A stretch of DNA of 64,000 bases from Eurosta solidaginis (Eukaryota; Arthropoda; Insecta; Diptera; Tephritidae), in NCBI RefSeq assembly GCF_040869045.1, contig NC_090319.1, positions 261,036,897 through 261,100,896 of the forward strand, in the 5' to 3' direction. A model generated the notes under the pieces. The model was not told the DNA's origin. It saw only the letters and a list, made by a program, of their open reading frames with translations, and searched no databases. Positions 23,325-34,627 of this stretch are shown here, one piece after another (position 1 is the first letter of the stretch; every line of letters starts with the position of its first letter). Both the position numbers and the translations under genes were made by a program.

Positions 23325-24505
23325 CGCCGATCACTTTATCGGCGGGGCGGCGTACGCTTTATTGACCGGTGTTCTTACTTTTCTTGATTTTTCTATTTAA
23401 AAAAATAATATTTAGGAAAGGTTTTGTTTGTATGTATTTAAGGAAATCAACGTTTTGGCCATTTTGGAAAGATCCTGGGTTTTTGCCCCAAAATCTTGCA
23501 GATCGTCCAAAAATGTTCAGGAGCAGCTCTTTGCGGAGGGATTGTCCCTCGTTCTGTTACTCCAGAGAGGCTTCGAACCTAACCCCGGTCTTTGGAATTG
23601 GTACTGCTGCGTCTGCTGAAGAGAAATAGAGATACATAAAATGGTACACTTTTGTCTGTACATCTGGTGCAAAGCGTAGTTTCACTTGGGGTTAGCTCCT
23701 AATAATCGTCGCAAACACAATTCCTTTAAATAATTTGCGGCTCCTTGGCGGTCAAGCACAAAGGCCACTTACGGTTGCTATTAATGGTCTATTAATACTC
23801 ATGACTCTCGTGGCACAGGGCGCCTCCACAATTCCCGATGTGCTAACAGTAGCAATCCCGACCACCAGTCGCTACCACGCCTCCTGCCCTCACGCCATAT
23901 GCCAGCACAGAAACTATAGGACTACTACTTCGAACTCATACCTTCATCGACGTCACTTTCCTAGAAGCTCTAGGTGTAACTCCGAAGACTTCCTATCGGA
24001 TGTTTTTGTCCCGCTCATGGGTGGGAATCGTATAATCCTCGGCGCATCTACATAATTAAAATTTTACAAGGACCCTGGATACAATTTTTAAAATGTAGAC
24101 ACAAGTTTGCAGACGTATGTGTTCGCAACATTAATTTCTATAGACTTCGTTAAATCAAAACGATATTTAAGAATGAAAGTCGACCGATTTTAAGTTGAAA
24201 GATATTAACTGCTGTTTTCCGGGCCTTATGTTATAAGAGCTCATTATAGATGACCGCGTAGTTTCAGTTTTCAGACTAGTTCGACTGTTCACTACGTTAG
24301 GGCATTAGTTCGACTGTTTTCGGAAAGCTTTTGTTTCACCCCTTTGAGTGTTCCTGCAAAGGACAAAGCCTCACCTGGTAAATATATGTATGTGCCTACG
24401 TATTCACATTTGTAAAAGCAGCCGTAACGTGTAGGTCATATGTAAACTTGGTTGATAGGCTATAATCAATGTGATTAACTCCAAGGGACTAGTTTTGGAT
24501 AGGGA
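23325..24505 (+). repeat. Tandem duplication, copy B
   Basis: Second copy of 21990-23228. It is 97 bp downstream of copy A and shorter internally: the segment around 22590-22790 of copy A is largely missing here, while extra bases lie near 24410-24480. Confidence 0.75.
23545..23990 (+). pseudogene. Probable LINE N-terminal coding remnant, copy B
   Basis: Reads LLLQRGFEPNPGLWNWYCCVC, then a TGA, then a frame with FCLYIWCKA-stop-FHLGLAPNNRRK. The spacing C..C, C....C, H suggests a decayed zinc finger like those in the N-terminal region of several LINE proteins. FEPNPGL resembles the D(V/I)ExNPGP 2A-like signature with V replaced by F and the final P by L. Two stops and a frameshift show it is dead. 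Confidence 0.38.
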
Positions 24506-24730
24506 TTTTGCCTCACTGATTTAGCTTATTCTTTCAGCCAATCGGAATATAAAATTCTTTAAAAAATCGGCACCTTTTTTGGGTAATTTGCTTTTTTTAA
24601 CAACTTGAAGACAATTTGAAAACATGTTCGCCGTGGGTCATTTTATTTGAATTCCTTGTTCTTTATTAATCTTTTGAAAAAAAAAAAAAATATGCAAAGT
24701 GAGCATATACATTTATTATATAACTTTTCT

Positions 24731-25010
24731 TGAAGTTCATTGGTTTGTCGCTGGGTGTATTTATTATGTGCAGCATCTCTAATATGTAGCGTTTGTTGTA
24801 ATTCCTCTCTTGCTGTAGAATTTCTACATTTTCTAAATTGGGAGAGTGTCCAGTTTATCTGCAATGCTGTGTTAGCGCCGTTTTGCCATCATTAGGGTTG
24901 TTGCGATTTTTAATATTCGTTTTATGCCCGGAAATCCTCGTTTTTAGTTTCGATTTAGTAGTCCCCACATATACTTTGTCGCATACGTGGGACCCGTCAC
25001 CATTACATAA
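24731..25010 (-). pseudogene. Penelope-like GIY-YIG endonuclease domain fragment
   Basis: The minus-strand frame contains GSHVCDKVYVGTTKSKLKTR, then SGHKTNIKNRNNPNDGKTAL, then LENVEILQQERNYNKR. The VYVGTTK...R...H pattern is the GIY-YIG nuclease seen at the C-terminus of Penelope-like polyproteins. A TAA near 24854 interrupts the frame (QHCR, stop, TGH). The fragment is cut at its 5' side by the inversion junction at 25014/25015, so no reverse transcriptase precedes it. Confidence 0.75.
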
Positions 25011-25014
25011 AATT

Positions 25015-25187
25015 TTAGAAAATGTAGAAATTCTACAGCAAGAGAGGAATTACAACAAACGCTACATATTAGAGATGCTGCACATAATAAATACACCCAG
25101 CGACAAACGCATGAACTTCAAATCTGATACAATTGGTATTGCCTCTGCCTTTAGGCAGCTGATCAACAACAACAACAATAATAGATA
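25015..25187 (+). pseudogene. Penelope-like C-terminal end, plus-strand copy
   Basis: Open in one frame from the junction to TAA at 25185-25187, reading LENVEILQQERNYNKRYI, then NTPSDKRMNFKSDTIGIA, and ending in a short Asn run encoded by (AAC)n. This is the true C-terminus of the element. It is followed by the 3' non-coding region to about 25540. It is 5'-truncated at the start of the inverted arm. Confidence 0.72.
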
Positions 25188-25475
25188 AGAGCATCTCCCA
25201 CTGTTTACCAAAGAGTTCGCCTGCAGGCTGCAGCTGATATCACTTGAGCGGCGCTCACTACTCATTTAGATAACTTTCTGCTTATGTTCATTTTTTGTTT
25301 ATGATAACGGCTGTGTGTTATTTACATTTTATTGTTATTTGCTTTGCACTGTTCGTAAACTTATATTTTTGTTACACTAGTCGACATATTGCATTCAAAA
25401 ATGTAAGTTCTGTACTTGTGCAAATGTGTATTTTTATGATTTTAATATGTATGTTTGTTCTTTTCGTACCTAGTC

Positions 25476-25504
25476 CTGATGATGACTTCAGACTGAAGTC
25501 GAAA
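25476..25504 (+). ncRNA. Hammerhead-like core in the Penelope 3' region
   Basis: CTGATGA (25476-25482) is followed by one unpaired T, a perfect 7-bp stem GACTTCA/TGAAGTC (25484-25490 and 25494-25500) with a 3-base loop, and then GAAA (25501-25504). This order (CUGAUGA, stem II, GAAA) is the conserved half of a hammerhead ribozyme, which Penelope-like elements are known to carry. I could not locate the cleavage-site strand or stems I and III, and the one-base bulge is unfavourable, so a functional ribozyme is not shown. Confidence 0.3.
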
Positions 25505-25540
25505 TATCGACAAATTAAATAATATAATTGTATATCAAAA

Positions 25541-25863
25541 ATTCACGTATTGTGTTTTATTAAGAATATACAAATATTTGGCCTAGAGCTCGTTTATATT
25601 TAAAAAGTTATAATTCAAAGGCCGTAAACAACAAAAATAATTCTAAGTTCTGAAATATGAAAAACCTTCGCCTTGATCGAAGGAACCTATAGCCAAAATT
25701 TGGTGGTGATTGAAGTGTGGGAAATACGTTTCCATAGCGAACACACACACACACACAGAATTTGATGTTTATATACATAAATTGAAATTTAACTTGGAAT
25801 GTTGGTGAAGTGTTACTTAAAGTCTCACTGAAAAATTAAATTTATAAACATTTTATTAAAAAG
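25541..25863. other. AT-rich spacer
   Basis: Contains an (AC)n run near 25741-25757. Its right end ('cactgaaaaattaaattt') resembles the TTTTACTGAAA satellite that continues after the LOA element, so the LINE probably landed at the satellite edge. Confidence 0.4.
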
Positions 25864-25876
25864 TAACTGCATTTTA
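25864..25876. repeat. Left target-site duplication of the LOA-type LINE
   Basis: TAACTGCATTTTA is repeated exactly at 31548-31560, directly after the (CCTAA)n tail. Confidence 0.88.
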
Positions 25877-26247
25877 CCCTCGCGAAGGGCAGACATCTTG
25901 CCGCGATGCGAGGGCTTAGTCGCTGACCACGGGACTATGCCACCCAGTAGGATGCAGGTTCACATGGATCTCCATGGCTGCGGTGGCCTAGTCCTGGGGT
26001 GAGCGATGACCAAGATCTGTCCCCTCCCAATCCAGGGTGTTATGCGGCACCGTGCCCATTGGATGGTTTGCAGCCGGGAGGTTAATCTGGCTGTATTTGT
26101 ACGGAGCCTCTCTGACACCGGGCCGCCTCAGAGAGTAAAAATGGTCTTACCGCGGTAAGGGGCTCTGCCGCGGCGGACGACACTTTTCCCCCTTTCAATA
26201 AGGTGACCCTAAGCTGGCCTCGTCTAGCAAGGGGTCGTACGAACAAG

Positions 26248-27948
26248 ATGAACAACAAAAATAAAAAAAAAACAAGCAAATGATAATCCGTTCTCCTCCA
26301 CAGGGAGAAGGACAACAGCATTGGCATCCATACGCCCTAGTGAACGAGGGAGGGCTACCAATGCTACCAACGCTAAAGTGAAGAGCGACTTGGTGGGGGG
26401 CGGCAATAGTATGGCGGCGAAGGGAGTTGCGCTGGTAACGGCGAACCCTGACGCGCCTGCTGTTGTCGGACACTGACCAAGCGCCGGAACGGCAACCTTT
26501 CTTCCCACGGCTGTGGCAGGGGTCTCTGGACCTGGCCACTCCGAGCCAAGGGAAAACGGGGCCGCAACAGCTACTTTAACCGGGGGAGCGACTGCGTTGG
26601 AAACGACGGGTCGGCTCCCCATGGACGACAAGAGGGCAACCTCAGTCAACACAGAGGTGATCGGACGGGGGCAAGCACCAGTATGGCGGCGAAGGTAGTT
26701 GCGCTGGCAACGGCGAACACTGACGCGCCTGCTGATGCTGGGCGCCCGTCTGACGCCGGTATGGCGACTGTTCTCCCCACGGCTGTGACAGGGGTCCCAC
26801 GATCTGGTCACACTGAGCCAAAGGAGAAAGGAGCCATAATGAAGACATAATCCGGGGGTACGACCGCGAGGGCAACTACGGTTCTCAAGAAGATTCCCAC
26901 AAGGGATCGTTCCACAGGAACAAAAGAAGGGCTGCAAAAGTCCTGTCAAGGTATGAGGGTGTTCCGCTGGAAACGCTGTCAGAGAACGCCAGGCATTCGG
27001 TGGAAAGGGCGCGAGCTCTACTGCCGAATTTTCGGGGTTCTCTGCCAACAAGCGCAACCCCATATACGCGTCAAAGGTCCGATGAGGATATCAAACCACC
27101 GCCGAAAAGGCACCAGAATCACCCCGCGGTAGCCAAACACAGCTTTGCCGAGGTAGCCAAGGGCCGGATTCTTATAGGAATCCTGGACCGAGGGAATGAC
27201 CGCAATCCCTAAAGACCAGTGGCCGTACGTCCGGAATGAAATCGGCAACGCCGTTCTCGACGTGCTAATGGAGTCTCCGGGTAGTCCGCCGCGAGGTTCT
27301 GATGTAGGATAGTACCAGGGCCAAATCAAGGTACTCGCTTGCGAGGACGCAAGGTCTGTTGCGCTGTACAAGGCAGCAGCCGCAAAGCTGGGACAAGTCT
27401 ATCCCGGGGCGATTATCGAGGTCATTGACTGGAAGGACATTCCGGCTCGGCCAAGGGCCAGGCCATGGGTTCCAGCGGTTCCAGCAGAACCTGAGAGAAT
27501 TCTCAGGATGCTGCAACTGATGAACCCGGCTCTTCCAACGCAGGACTGGAGTGTCATCCAAGTCCAGGACGCTGTAGGACCTAGGAGACAGGTCGTGTTA
27601 GCCCTGAATAAGGAAGCTCTCGAGCCCCTTAGACGGAGCAAAGGAAGAGTGTTTTACGGCCTCGGGGAGGTCGTAATTCACGTATACCGTGGGGACGCAC
27701 AGCGCGCATCCCTTTCGAGTGCCTCTTTGGACACGGACATTGAGGCACCCGAAGTGGAAGCGGAAATCTCCGACGCCGAAAGCCTGGTTTCCGCCACGTC
27801 AAATTGCGCAGGGGCTCTGGGCAATTTGTCGATGGAGGATGCTCTGCTGGATAGCGACGGAGAGGATCCCAACATCACGGTGATGGAGGCAGGGGAGTCT
27901 GAGCAAGCTCATGCTGAGGTTGCTCCAGATAAACGTGCACAAAAGTAA
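26248..27948 (+). pseudogene. LOA-type LINE ORF1
   Basis: ORF1 encodes the RNA-binding partner of ORF2. The likely ATG at 26248 is followed by a long A run where the frame is lost. The reading resumes through SSTGRRTTALASIRP to MAAKGVALVTANPDAPA, which is repeated as MAAKVVALATANTDAPA because of a 272-bp internal duplication. The conserved block IGILDRGN...KDQWPYVRNEIGNAVLDV...LYKAAAAKLGQVYPGA and VIDWKDIPARPRARPW is typical of ORF1 in this LINE group. Breaks: a TGA near 26475, a frameshift near 27200, and TAG for an expected Trp near 27310. The C-terminus 27508-27948 is intact and acidic. Confidence 0.78.
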
Positions 27949-30900
27949 GGCAGCCTCGGCTGCTCTCATCAGTCGCCTTTCTAAAGGCGACGTCGAAGTG
28001 GTCCTTATCCAAGAACCCTGGGTGAACAACTCAAGGATTTGCGGATTGGGGGCCACTGGGTTTAAGCTCATCCGAGCTGCAGATGAAGGTAAAGTGAGAA
28101 CATGCATTTTAGTAAAGTCTGAGCTAAATATCTTTCTCTTGCCTAATTATAGCAATGGTGACGTCACAGCGGCCAGTTTGTCAAGCGGAGGCACCCAATT
28201 AACGCTAGCCTCCGTTTATATGCCGTACGACGCAGAGGAACCTCCTCCGCAAAAGACGGTAAAGGATCTGGTGGCCGACTCAAGCAAAGGCCATCTGTTA
28301 ATTGGGACAGACGCCAACGCCCACCACGTGCAGTGGGGTAGTTCCGACATAAACACTCGGGGTGAGTCACTTTTTGAGTACCTTTTAACAACTAACCTTG
28401 TAGTTTGCAATGTAGGTAATGAACCAACTTTTATTACTAAAAACCATAGAGACGTTATTGACCTCACTATTTGTAGCGAAAGCGTTTATGGGTGGGTTAA
28501 AAAATGGCGTGTTCTGGAGGAACATTCCTTTTCAGACCACCGCTATATTGAAGTAATGTTAGAGTTCTTCGTCGATCAGCCCATTGCGAGACGTAACCCA
28601 CGTAATACAAACTGGGAACTACATAATGAGCTGTTAGCAAGAGAACTACCAGAACTGCCCCCACAAAGCCTCTCATCAACGATGGAGCTAGAGGGTCTGC
28701 TAGAAACCTTCACATCGGCCTTCTCAAAAGCCTTAGAACAGGCCTGTCCATTGCCAAAACCGCGCGGTAAGCGTAAACCTCACTGGTGGTTCCATGATCT
28801 GGACCTACTTCGTAAATCCTGTAGAGAACAGTTTAACAAAGCCAAATTTTTTGATAACGGGTCACAATGGCTAGAATACAAGGACAAACTAAGAACCTAC
28901 AAAAAAGTCCTGAGACAAGCGAAGAGAATTTCATGGAGAAACTTCTGCACTGGAGTCGAAAGTGTCGTGGACACATCCAGGCTACGGTGCGTGCTTTCTA
29001 AGACGCAAACAGCTATTAGCTTTCTGCGGAGACCGAATGGTACCTGGACCAGCACAGAAGGGGAAACTCTAGAGCTGCTCCTGGACACACATTTCCCGGG
29101 AAATATGACAAACGCACCGGAAGTACCTGCAGCAAACCAAGTTGTGAATATACCCATCACTGAGGAGAGAGTGAGGAGGGCAGTCAAAAGTTTTAAACCT
29201 TTTAAGGCTGCTGGACCAGACGGGATTGTACCCGCTCAACTTATCTACTCTTTGGAGGTATCAGCCAACTGGCTGCGGCACATATATACCGCTTGTTTGG
29301 CTATGAACTATATTCCGTGTGCATGGAGGAGTGCCACGGTCATATTCATTCCTAAGGCAGGCAAAGCCTCTCATTACGAGCCGAAGGACTATAGACCTAT
29401 CAGTCTTCCATCCTTCGTACTCAAGACCCTAGAGAGAATAGTTAGCGATTTTCTCACTACAAGCATTGATAGGAATCTCATTTCGGACTATCAACACGCG
29501 TACACCAAAGGTAAATCTACGGAGACTGCGCTACACAGCCTAGTCTCTACTATAGAAACATCCTTGTTCGAAAAGGATTATTGTCTTGTGGCCTTCCTAG
29601 ACATTGAAGGAGCATTCAACAACATAAGTCCAGACGCCTTTAACATTGCTTTAACTGATCTGGACGTAAATAGACCCCTAGTGGGACTAATTGATCAACT
29701 GCTCAGGGGAAGGAAAGTGCTCTCCTCATTGGGGAAGGTTGAGGTAACACGATTTGTCGCAAGGGGCACGCCCCAGGGTGGTGTCCTTTCCCCCTTACTA
29801 TGGAACCTAACGGTAAACTCGCTATTAAGAGATACTAGTTGGGGGAGCGGGAAGGTCGTGGCATATGCTGATGACCTAGCGATTATCTACAGAGGCAAGT
29901 TTCCTCAAACTTTGTGCGACTTGATGCAGGTAGCATTGCGAGAGGTTTCCTTGTGGGCTTCCCGATGTGGACTCAGCGTCAACTCCGATAAAGTAGAGCT
30001 TGTATTATATACCAAACGATACAAAATACCATCGTTGAACCTACCTGAACTAAATGGGGTGCGCCTAAGCCTGGCAGATAAAGCCAAATTTTTAGGCGTA
30101 GTTTTAGACAAAAAGCTGAACTGGAAGGACAACGTTATCCAGCGACAAAAGAAAGCGTACATTGCATTATATACGTGTAAAAGAGCCATTGGCAAAAAAA
30201 TGGATGCAGATGGATTTATACCGCGATTATCAGACCCATACTGCTGTATGGGGTAGTCGTATTGTGGCCAGCCTTGAGCAAGGCGTCAAACCAAAACTTG
30301 TTGGGTAAAGTCCACAGATCCAGCATGATAAGCATAAGCGGGGCTCTAAGAACAACGCCTAGCGAAGCTCTTCAGGTCATTCTTGAGATCTTTCCACTGG
30401 ATCTGGCTGGTCATCGAGCAGCGGCAACGTCAGCCCTGCGTCTAAGGGAGTTGTCGTGCTGGAACAACAGGACCACAGGACACTCAAGTATACTAAACAA
30501 ATACAGTTTTCTCCATCCTAGCACGGATCGCTGTGCGACCACAACAGTTGCGGAAACCAACTTTAAGATAAACATACCCAGCAGGGATGACTGGACGGAG
30601 TCGGACAAGTGCCTTGCTATGAGCAACAGCATTTCCATATACACGGACGGCTCCAAGCTAAACGGGAGAGTTGGGGGTGGAGTATACTCAAGGGACCTTG
30701 ACCTCCAGCTCTCATTCAGACTACCCGACCACTGCAGTGTATTCTAGGCAGAAGTTGCAGCCATAATGGAAGCCGCGGCTAGGATAGGGGCATACATTGT
30801 CGGCAAAGAAATTTTTATCTTCAGCGACAGCCAAGCTGCCATAAAATCTCAATCATTTTGAACTAGCACTAAACTGTCGCCGATCTCTTCAAGAGATGGC

Positions 30901-31465
30901 TCAACAGAACCGTGTACACCTCAAATGGGTCCCTGGACATAGGGATATCGAGGGAAACTGTATTGCAGATGAACTCGCTAGGCAGGGTACAACCAAGCAG
31001 GTTCTTCCTGGACAAGAACGCTTAGGTATGCCCCTGTCCACATGCAAGCTAATGCTAAAAGAGCACATCTACCGTCAAGCCGACGAAAGATGGCTACAAA
31101 CACCGGGATGTCGAACGTCGAAAGAAACCTGGCCTAAATGGGATCCTAAAAGGTCCCGTCCCGTTTACAACCTAAGAAGGGATACAATTTCCACACTTGT
31201 AGGGGCACTAACGGGTCATTGCCTCATAGGTAGGCATGCAGAAAGGCTAGGAGCGCCTTATCGTCGTTGCTGTAGGAGTTGTAAAGAAGATGAGGAGGAG
31301 GAAACGGTGGTTCACCTCATTTGCAACTGCCCAGCGCTAAGCGGAGCACGGCAGGGCTTTCTGGGAGCTCCATTTCTTGATACTATGAGTCAGGTTGTGG
31401 AGCATGACGTCAAGGACCTGGTAGATTTCATCAGGTCCTCAAAATGGTTCGAAGAGGAGAGGTAA
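27911..31465 (+). pseudogene. LOA-type LINE ORF2: endonuclease, RT, RNase H, zinc knuckle
   Basis: ORF2 starts at ATG 27911, overlapping ORF1 by 38 bases in another frame. The first 781 codons are open. The APE endonuclease (about 1-225) has LLQINVHKSKAA, IQEPW, GTDANAHHVQW and SFSDHRY. RT has AAGPDGIVPAQL, motif A FLDIEGAFNNI (near 561), motif B GTPQGGVLSPLLWN and motif C AYADDLAII (near 651). A frameshift at the A7 run 30194-30200 leads to a stop at 30256. RNase H continues with IYTDGSKL, a TAG at 30745, AEVAAI, FSDSQAA, a TGA near 30859, and then, in another frame, VPGHRDIEGNCIADELARQG. The end has CCRSCKEDEE...VHLICNC. Catalytic residues survive, so inactivation is recent. Confidence 0.88.
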
Positions 31466-31547
31466 CGGTGTTTTTCGTGGTATCACAACGGGCCTAGTAC
31501 TACTGGCCTAAGTATGCCCTCGGGCAGCCACCCCAACCTAACCTAAC

Positions 31548-31560
31548 CTAACTGCATTTT
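31548..31560. repeat. Right target-site duplication of the LOA-type LINE
   Basis: Exact second copy of 25864-25876. Confidence 0.88.
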
Positions 31561-32860
31561 ATGTAATTTAGTTGAAACCCTACAAAAATTTTACTAAAAC
31601 CCTGAGTTTACAAAAATCTTCTGAAGTTTTATTGAATTTTATGAAATTTAACTAACAGTTAGACTAGAAATTTAAATGAAGTTTGAACTTTATGAAAACT
31701 TTTACTAATGATTTCCAACTACTAAATTTTTAGGTAAAATTTTACTGAAAACTTGAATTTTCTGAAATTTTTTGTGTGTTTTAATGGAATTTCACCAAAA
31801 AACTTACGTTTAGTGCATTTATATGAAATTTAAAACTCAAAAAATGTGCATTTCGTAAAATTTTACTGAACTTCACAAAATTTTACTCAAGTTTAACTAA
31901 ACTTTTTACAAATAAATTTTGGTTAAAACTTATATTTACTAAAATTTTACTGAAAACTTGAATTTTCTGAAATTTTTTGTGTGTTTTAATGGAATTTCAC
32001 CAAAAAACTTACGTTTAGTGCATTTATATGAAATTTAAAACTCAAAAAATGTGCATTTCGTAAAATTTTACTGAACTTCACAAAATTTTACTCAAGTTTA
32101 ACTAAACTTTTTACAAATAAATTTTGGTTAAAACTTATATTTACTAAAATTTTACTGAAAACTTGAATTTTCTGAAATTTTTTGTGTGTTTTAATGGAAT
32201 TTCACCAAAAAACTTACGTTTAGTGCATTTATATGAAATTTAAAACTCAAAAAATTTCCATTTCGTAAAATTTTAGTGAACTTCACAAAATTTTACTCAA
32301 TTTCAACCCAACTTTTTACAAATAAATTTTAGTTAAAACTTAGATTTACTAAAATTTTACTGAAAACTTGAATTTTCTGAAATTTTTTGTGTGTTTTAAT
32401 GAAATTTCACCAAAAAACTTACGTTTAGTGCATTTATATGAAATTTAAAACTCAAAAAATGTGTATTTCGTAAAATTTTACTGAACTTCACAAAATTTTA
32501 CTCAAGTTTAACTAAACTTTTTACAAATAAATTTTGGTTAAAACTTATATTTACTAAAATTTTACTGAAAACTTGAATTTTCCGAAATTTTTTGTGTGTT
32601 TTAATGAAATTTCACCAAAAAACTTACGTTTAGTGCATTTATACGAAATTTATAATTCAAAAAATTTCCATTTCGTAAAATTTTAGTGAACTTCACAAAA
32701 TTTTACTCAAGTACGACTAAACTTTTTACAAACAAATTTTACAGAAAATTTCATTTAAAACTGCGTTTTATTGAAATTTTACAAAGTTTTTTTTTAATTC
32801 TACTGAAAATTTACAGAAAATTTTGTTTTACTCTCATGTATTTCGGCAATGCTTTTTGCT
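31561..32860. repeat. 205-bp tandem satellite on a TTTTACTGAAA base motif
   Basis: The phrase TTTTACTGAAAACTTGAAT starts at 31740, 31945, 32150, 32355 and, once more, 32560: four intervals of exactly 205 bp with no length change. The fifth unit fades after about 32765. Inside each unit and in the flanks, shorter TTTTACTGAA/ATTTTACTNAA motifs recur, so the 205-bp unit is a higher-order repeat of a ~20-bp motif. Related sequence reappears at 37040-37540, 39505-39613 and 42752-42900. Short open frames here are repeat artefacts. Confidence 0.85.
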
Positions 32861-34627
32861 TAATTTGATGTTGCATATAGTTGCTGCCCTTCCTAACTAA
32901 TAAAGCTATGGAATCGTCACCGAGTTATGGAAAATTCTTACGTGATAATTCGTAATTAAATATAATAAGATTTCGAAAATAAATACGAATAATCACAGCA
33001 GTCAACATTTGTTTTAACTGATTAACAATAAAAAAAAAAAAAAAATAGGTAAGTAAAGAGGGTACAATTTAAAACAATCACTTCTTATATTGCCTTTATA
33101 CTCACTTAACTTAATTAGTTTAATTTTTTACATATACATATTTCCAGTTGATATACTATTCTTTAAAAACTTAATTTTGTGAATTTTAACAATTTTTTAA
33201 AATATTTTGTATTTTACTACTTATTTAATTTTTTCTCATATGAGATGTTTAGTTCCATACTTTGCTCTTCGGCTACTTTATATTACATGTATGTATATAC
33301 AAATGTACAAACTCTAATAATAAATAATTATTCGTATTTTTGTTGTTGTAGTTATTCATCTTTGACTAATAATGTGGATTGCATTTGCAGTTATTTTTTT
33401 ATATTTATTGTTAACAGCTTTTGTGGTTTTTAATTTTGTATGCGCATTTTTTTCATGAATCTAGACTAGAAAAATAGTTTTCAAGTATATTGTTTAATTT
33501 TGTGTTAAAATAATCAAATATATTTATTTCTATTTAATTGAAATATGTTTCTGTTAAGGTACTAGAAGATATTTGTAGTTTAAGTTTGTTAAAAAAAAAT
33601 ATAATAATAATATACAGTATACAAGTATATTTAGTGAAGGTACTTTGCGATAATTATTTGATATATGATAGTATTTTTTTAGATTGAGGGAATACTGTGA
33701 TATTTAAAATGTAAAATGTATAAATTAAAACATGAACGAACGTACCTTTCTAAGATATTCACATTTAATAATAATTTTAATAATAGATGTATGTTTGTAT
33801 ATGAAAATTTTTATTTAAAATAGTTAAATCTATCTCAATGTCATAACGTTTCTTGAACAACTAAATACACTTATTAATATTTTTTAAAATAAATTTTTTA
33901 TTTTTCAAGGTACATAGTTTCATTTAAATAAAATAAGAGCGTATACTGTTCACGCTGTATGAGAAATTAATGTGCTTATTAATGTACTCTTATAAATCTA
34001 ATAATAAATGGAAGGCTTTTTTTAAACAAAATTTCACTGGAGTTATGGATTATATTTGGAAAAATAGTAACAATTTTCGATTTTACAGTTTTTCACTCCA
34101 GTAGCAGATTCGAATTCCGCAGATCGCATTCCGGTGGTGAAATATTGAGATTTCTTTATACAATTTTTTACTGTTACTGGCGGAATTCTTTATAAAGGCT
34201 CGAACTCATTTCCATGCACATACATCAGGGACAGTTTAAGAAAAATCCAAGTACTTATACCAGTGACCCATTTTTATAGTGTTTTTTTTTTTTTGAGTCG
34301 AAAAAGTTCGAGTCAAAAAATAGTACTAGGTTGAAGCTTGTGGGATTCCGGGGATTCCATATCAACTTTCATTTATTTATTCGGACTTTTTTCAAAAAAT
34401 TCCCAAGTAAAAGTAAATTCCGCACTTTTGTTTTATGAGTTCGAAAATGAAAGTTAAAAGTTATTCTTTAAAGAAAAGTAAAATTCTGGCCCTATAACTA
34501 TGGAACGGCTCATCCAAGAGAAAGGTATTTCTTAACAATAGGTTTTCTAAATGTCCAAATTTGAAAACGATACAGTAATTTTTATTACAAATATCAGAAT
34601 GTTGTCTTAGAAAAACTAGAACCAATT
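32861..34627. other. Very AT-rich DNA without a recognisable gene
   Basis: Long A/T tracts, an A run near 33031-33046, and a near-palindrome around 34292-34320 (T6-GAGTCGAA...TTCGAGTC-A6). No coding or RNA gene seen. Confidence 0.45.

Larger units (their letters stand above)
24690..25540. mobile_element. Penelope-like element, inverted partial copies
   Basis: A minus-strand copy of a Penelope-type C-terminus (about 25014 down to 24690) is joined head-to-head to a plus-strand copy (25015 up to about 25540). Arms 24731-24836 and 25015-25120 are inverted repeats of 106 bp with two mismatches. Penelope-like elements are known for partial inverted or tandem terminal copies, so this looks like an insertion footprint rather than a later rearrangement. 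The RT domain is not present. Confidence 0.72.
25877..31547 (+). mobile_element. Full-length LOA-type non-LTR retrotransposon, inactivated
   Basis: A 5671-bp element bounded by a perfect 13-bp duplication. It has a GC-rich 5' UTR (from 25877, CCCTCGCGAAGGGC), ORF1 (26248-27948), ORF2 (27911-31465) with EN, RT, RNase H and a zinc knuckle, and an 80-bp 3' UTR ending in three CCTAA units instead of poly(A). RNase H after RT places it in the LOA/I-like group rather than R1 or Jockey; I favour LOA. Frameshifts and stops in both ORFs mean it is dead, but the intact 5' end is unusual for a LINE copy. Confidence 0.88.

Noticed and set aside
26224..27063. 279-codon minus-strand frame
   Set aside because: Antisense to LOA ORF1, where GC-rich repeats keep several frames open.
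31540..31550. True telomeric repeat
   Set aside because: Only three CCTAA units at a LINE 3' end inside a TSD; it is the element tail.
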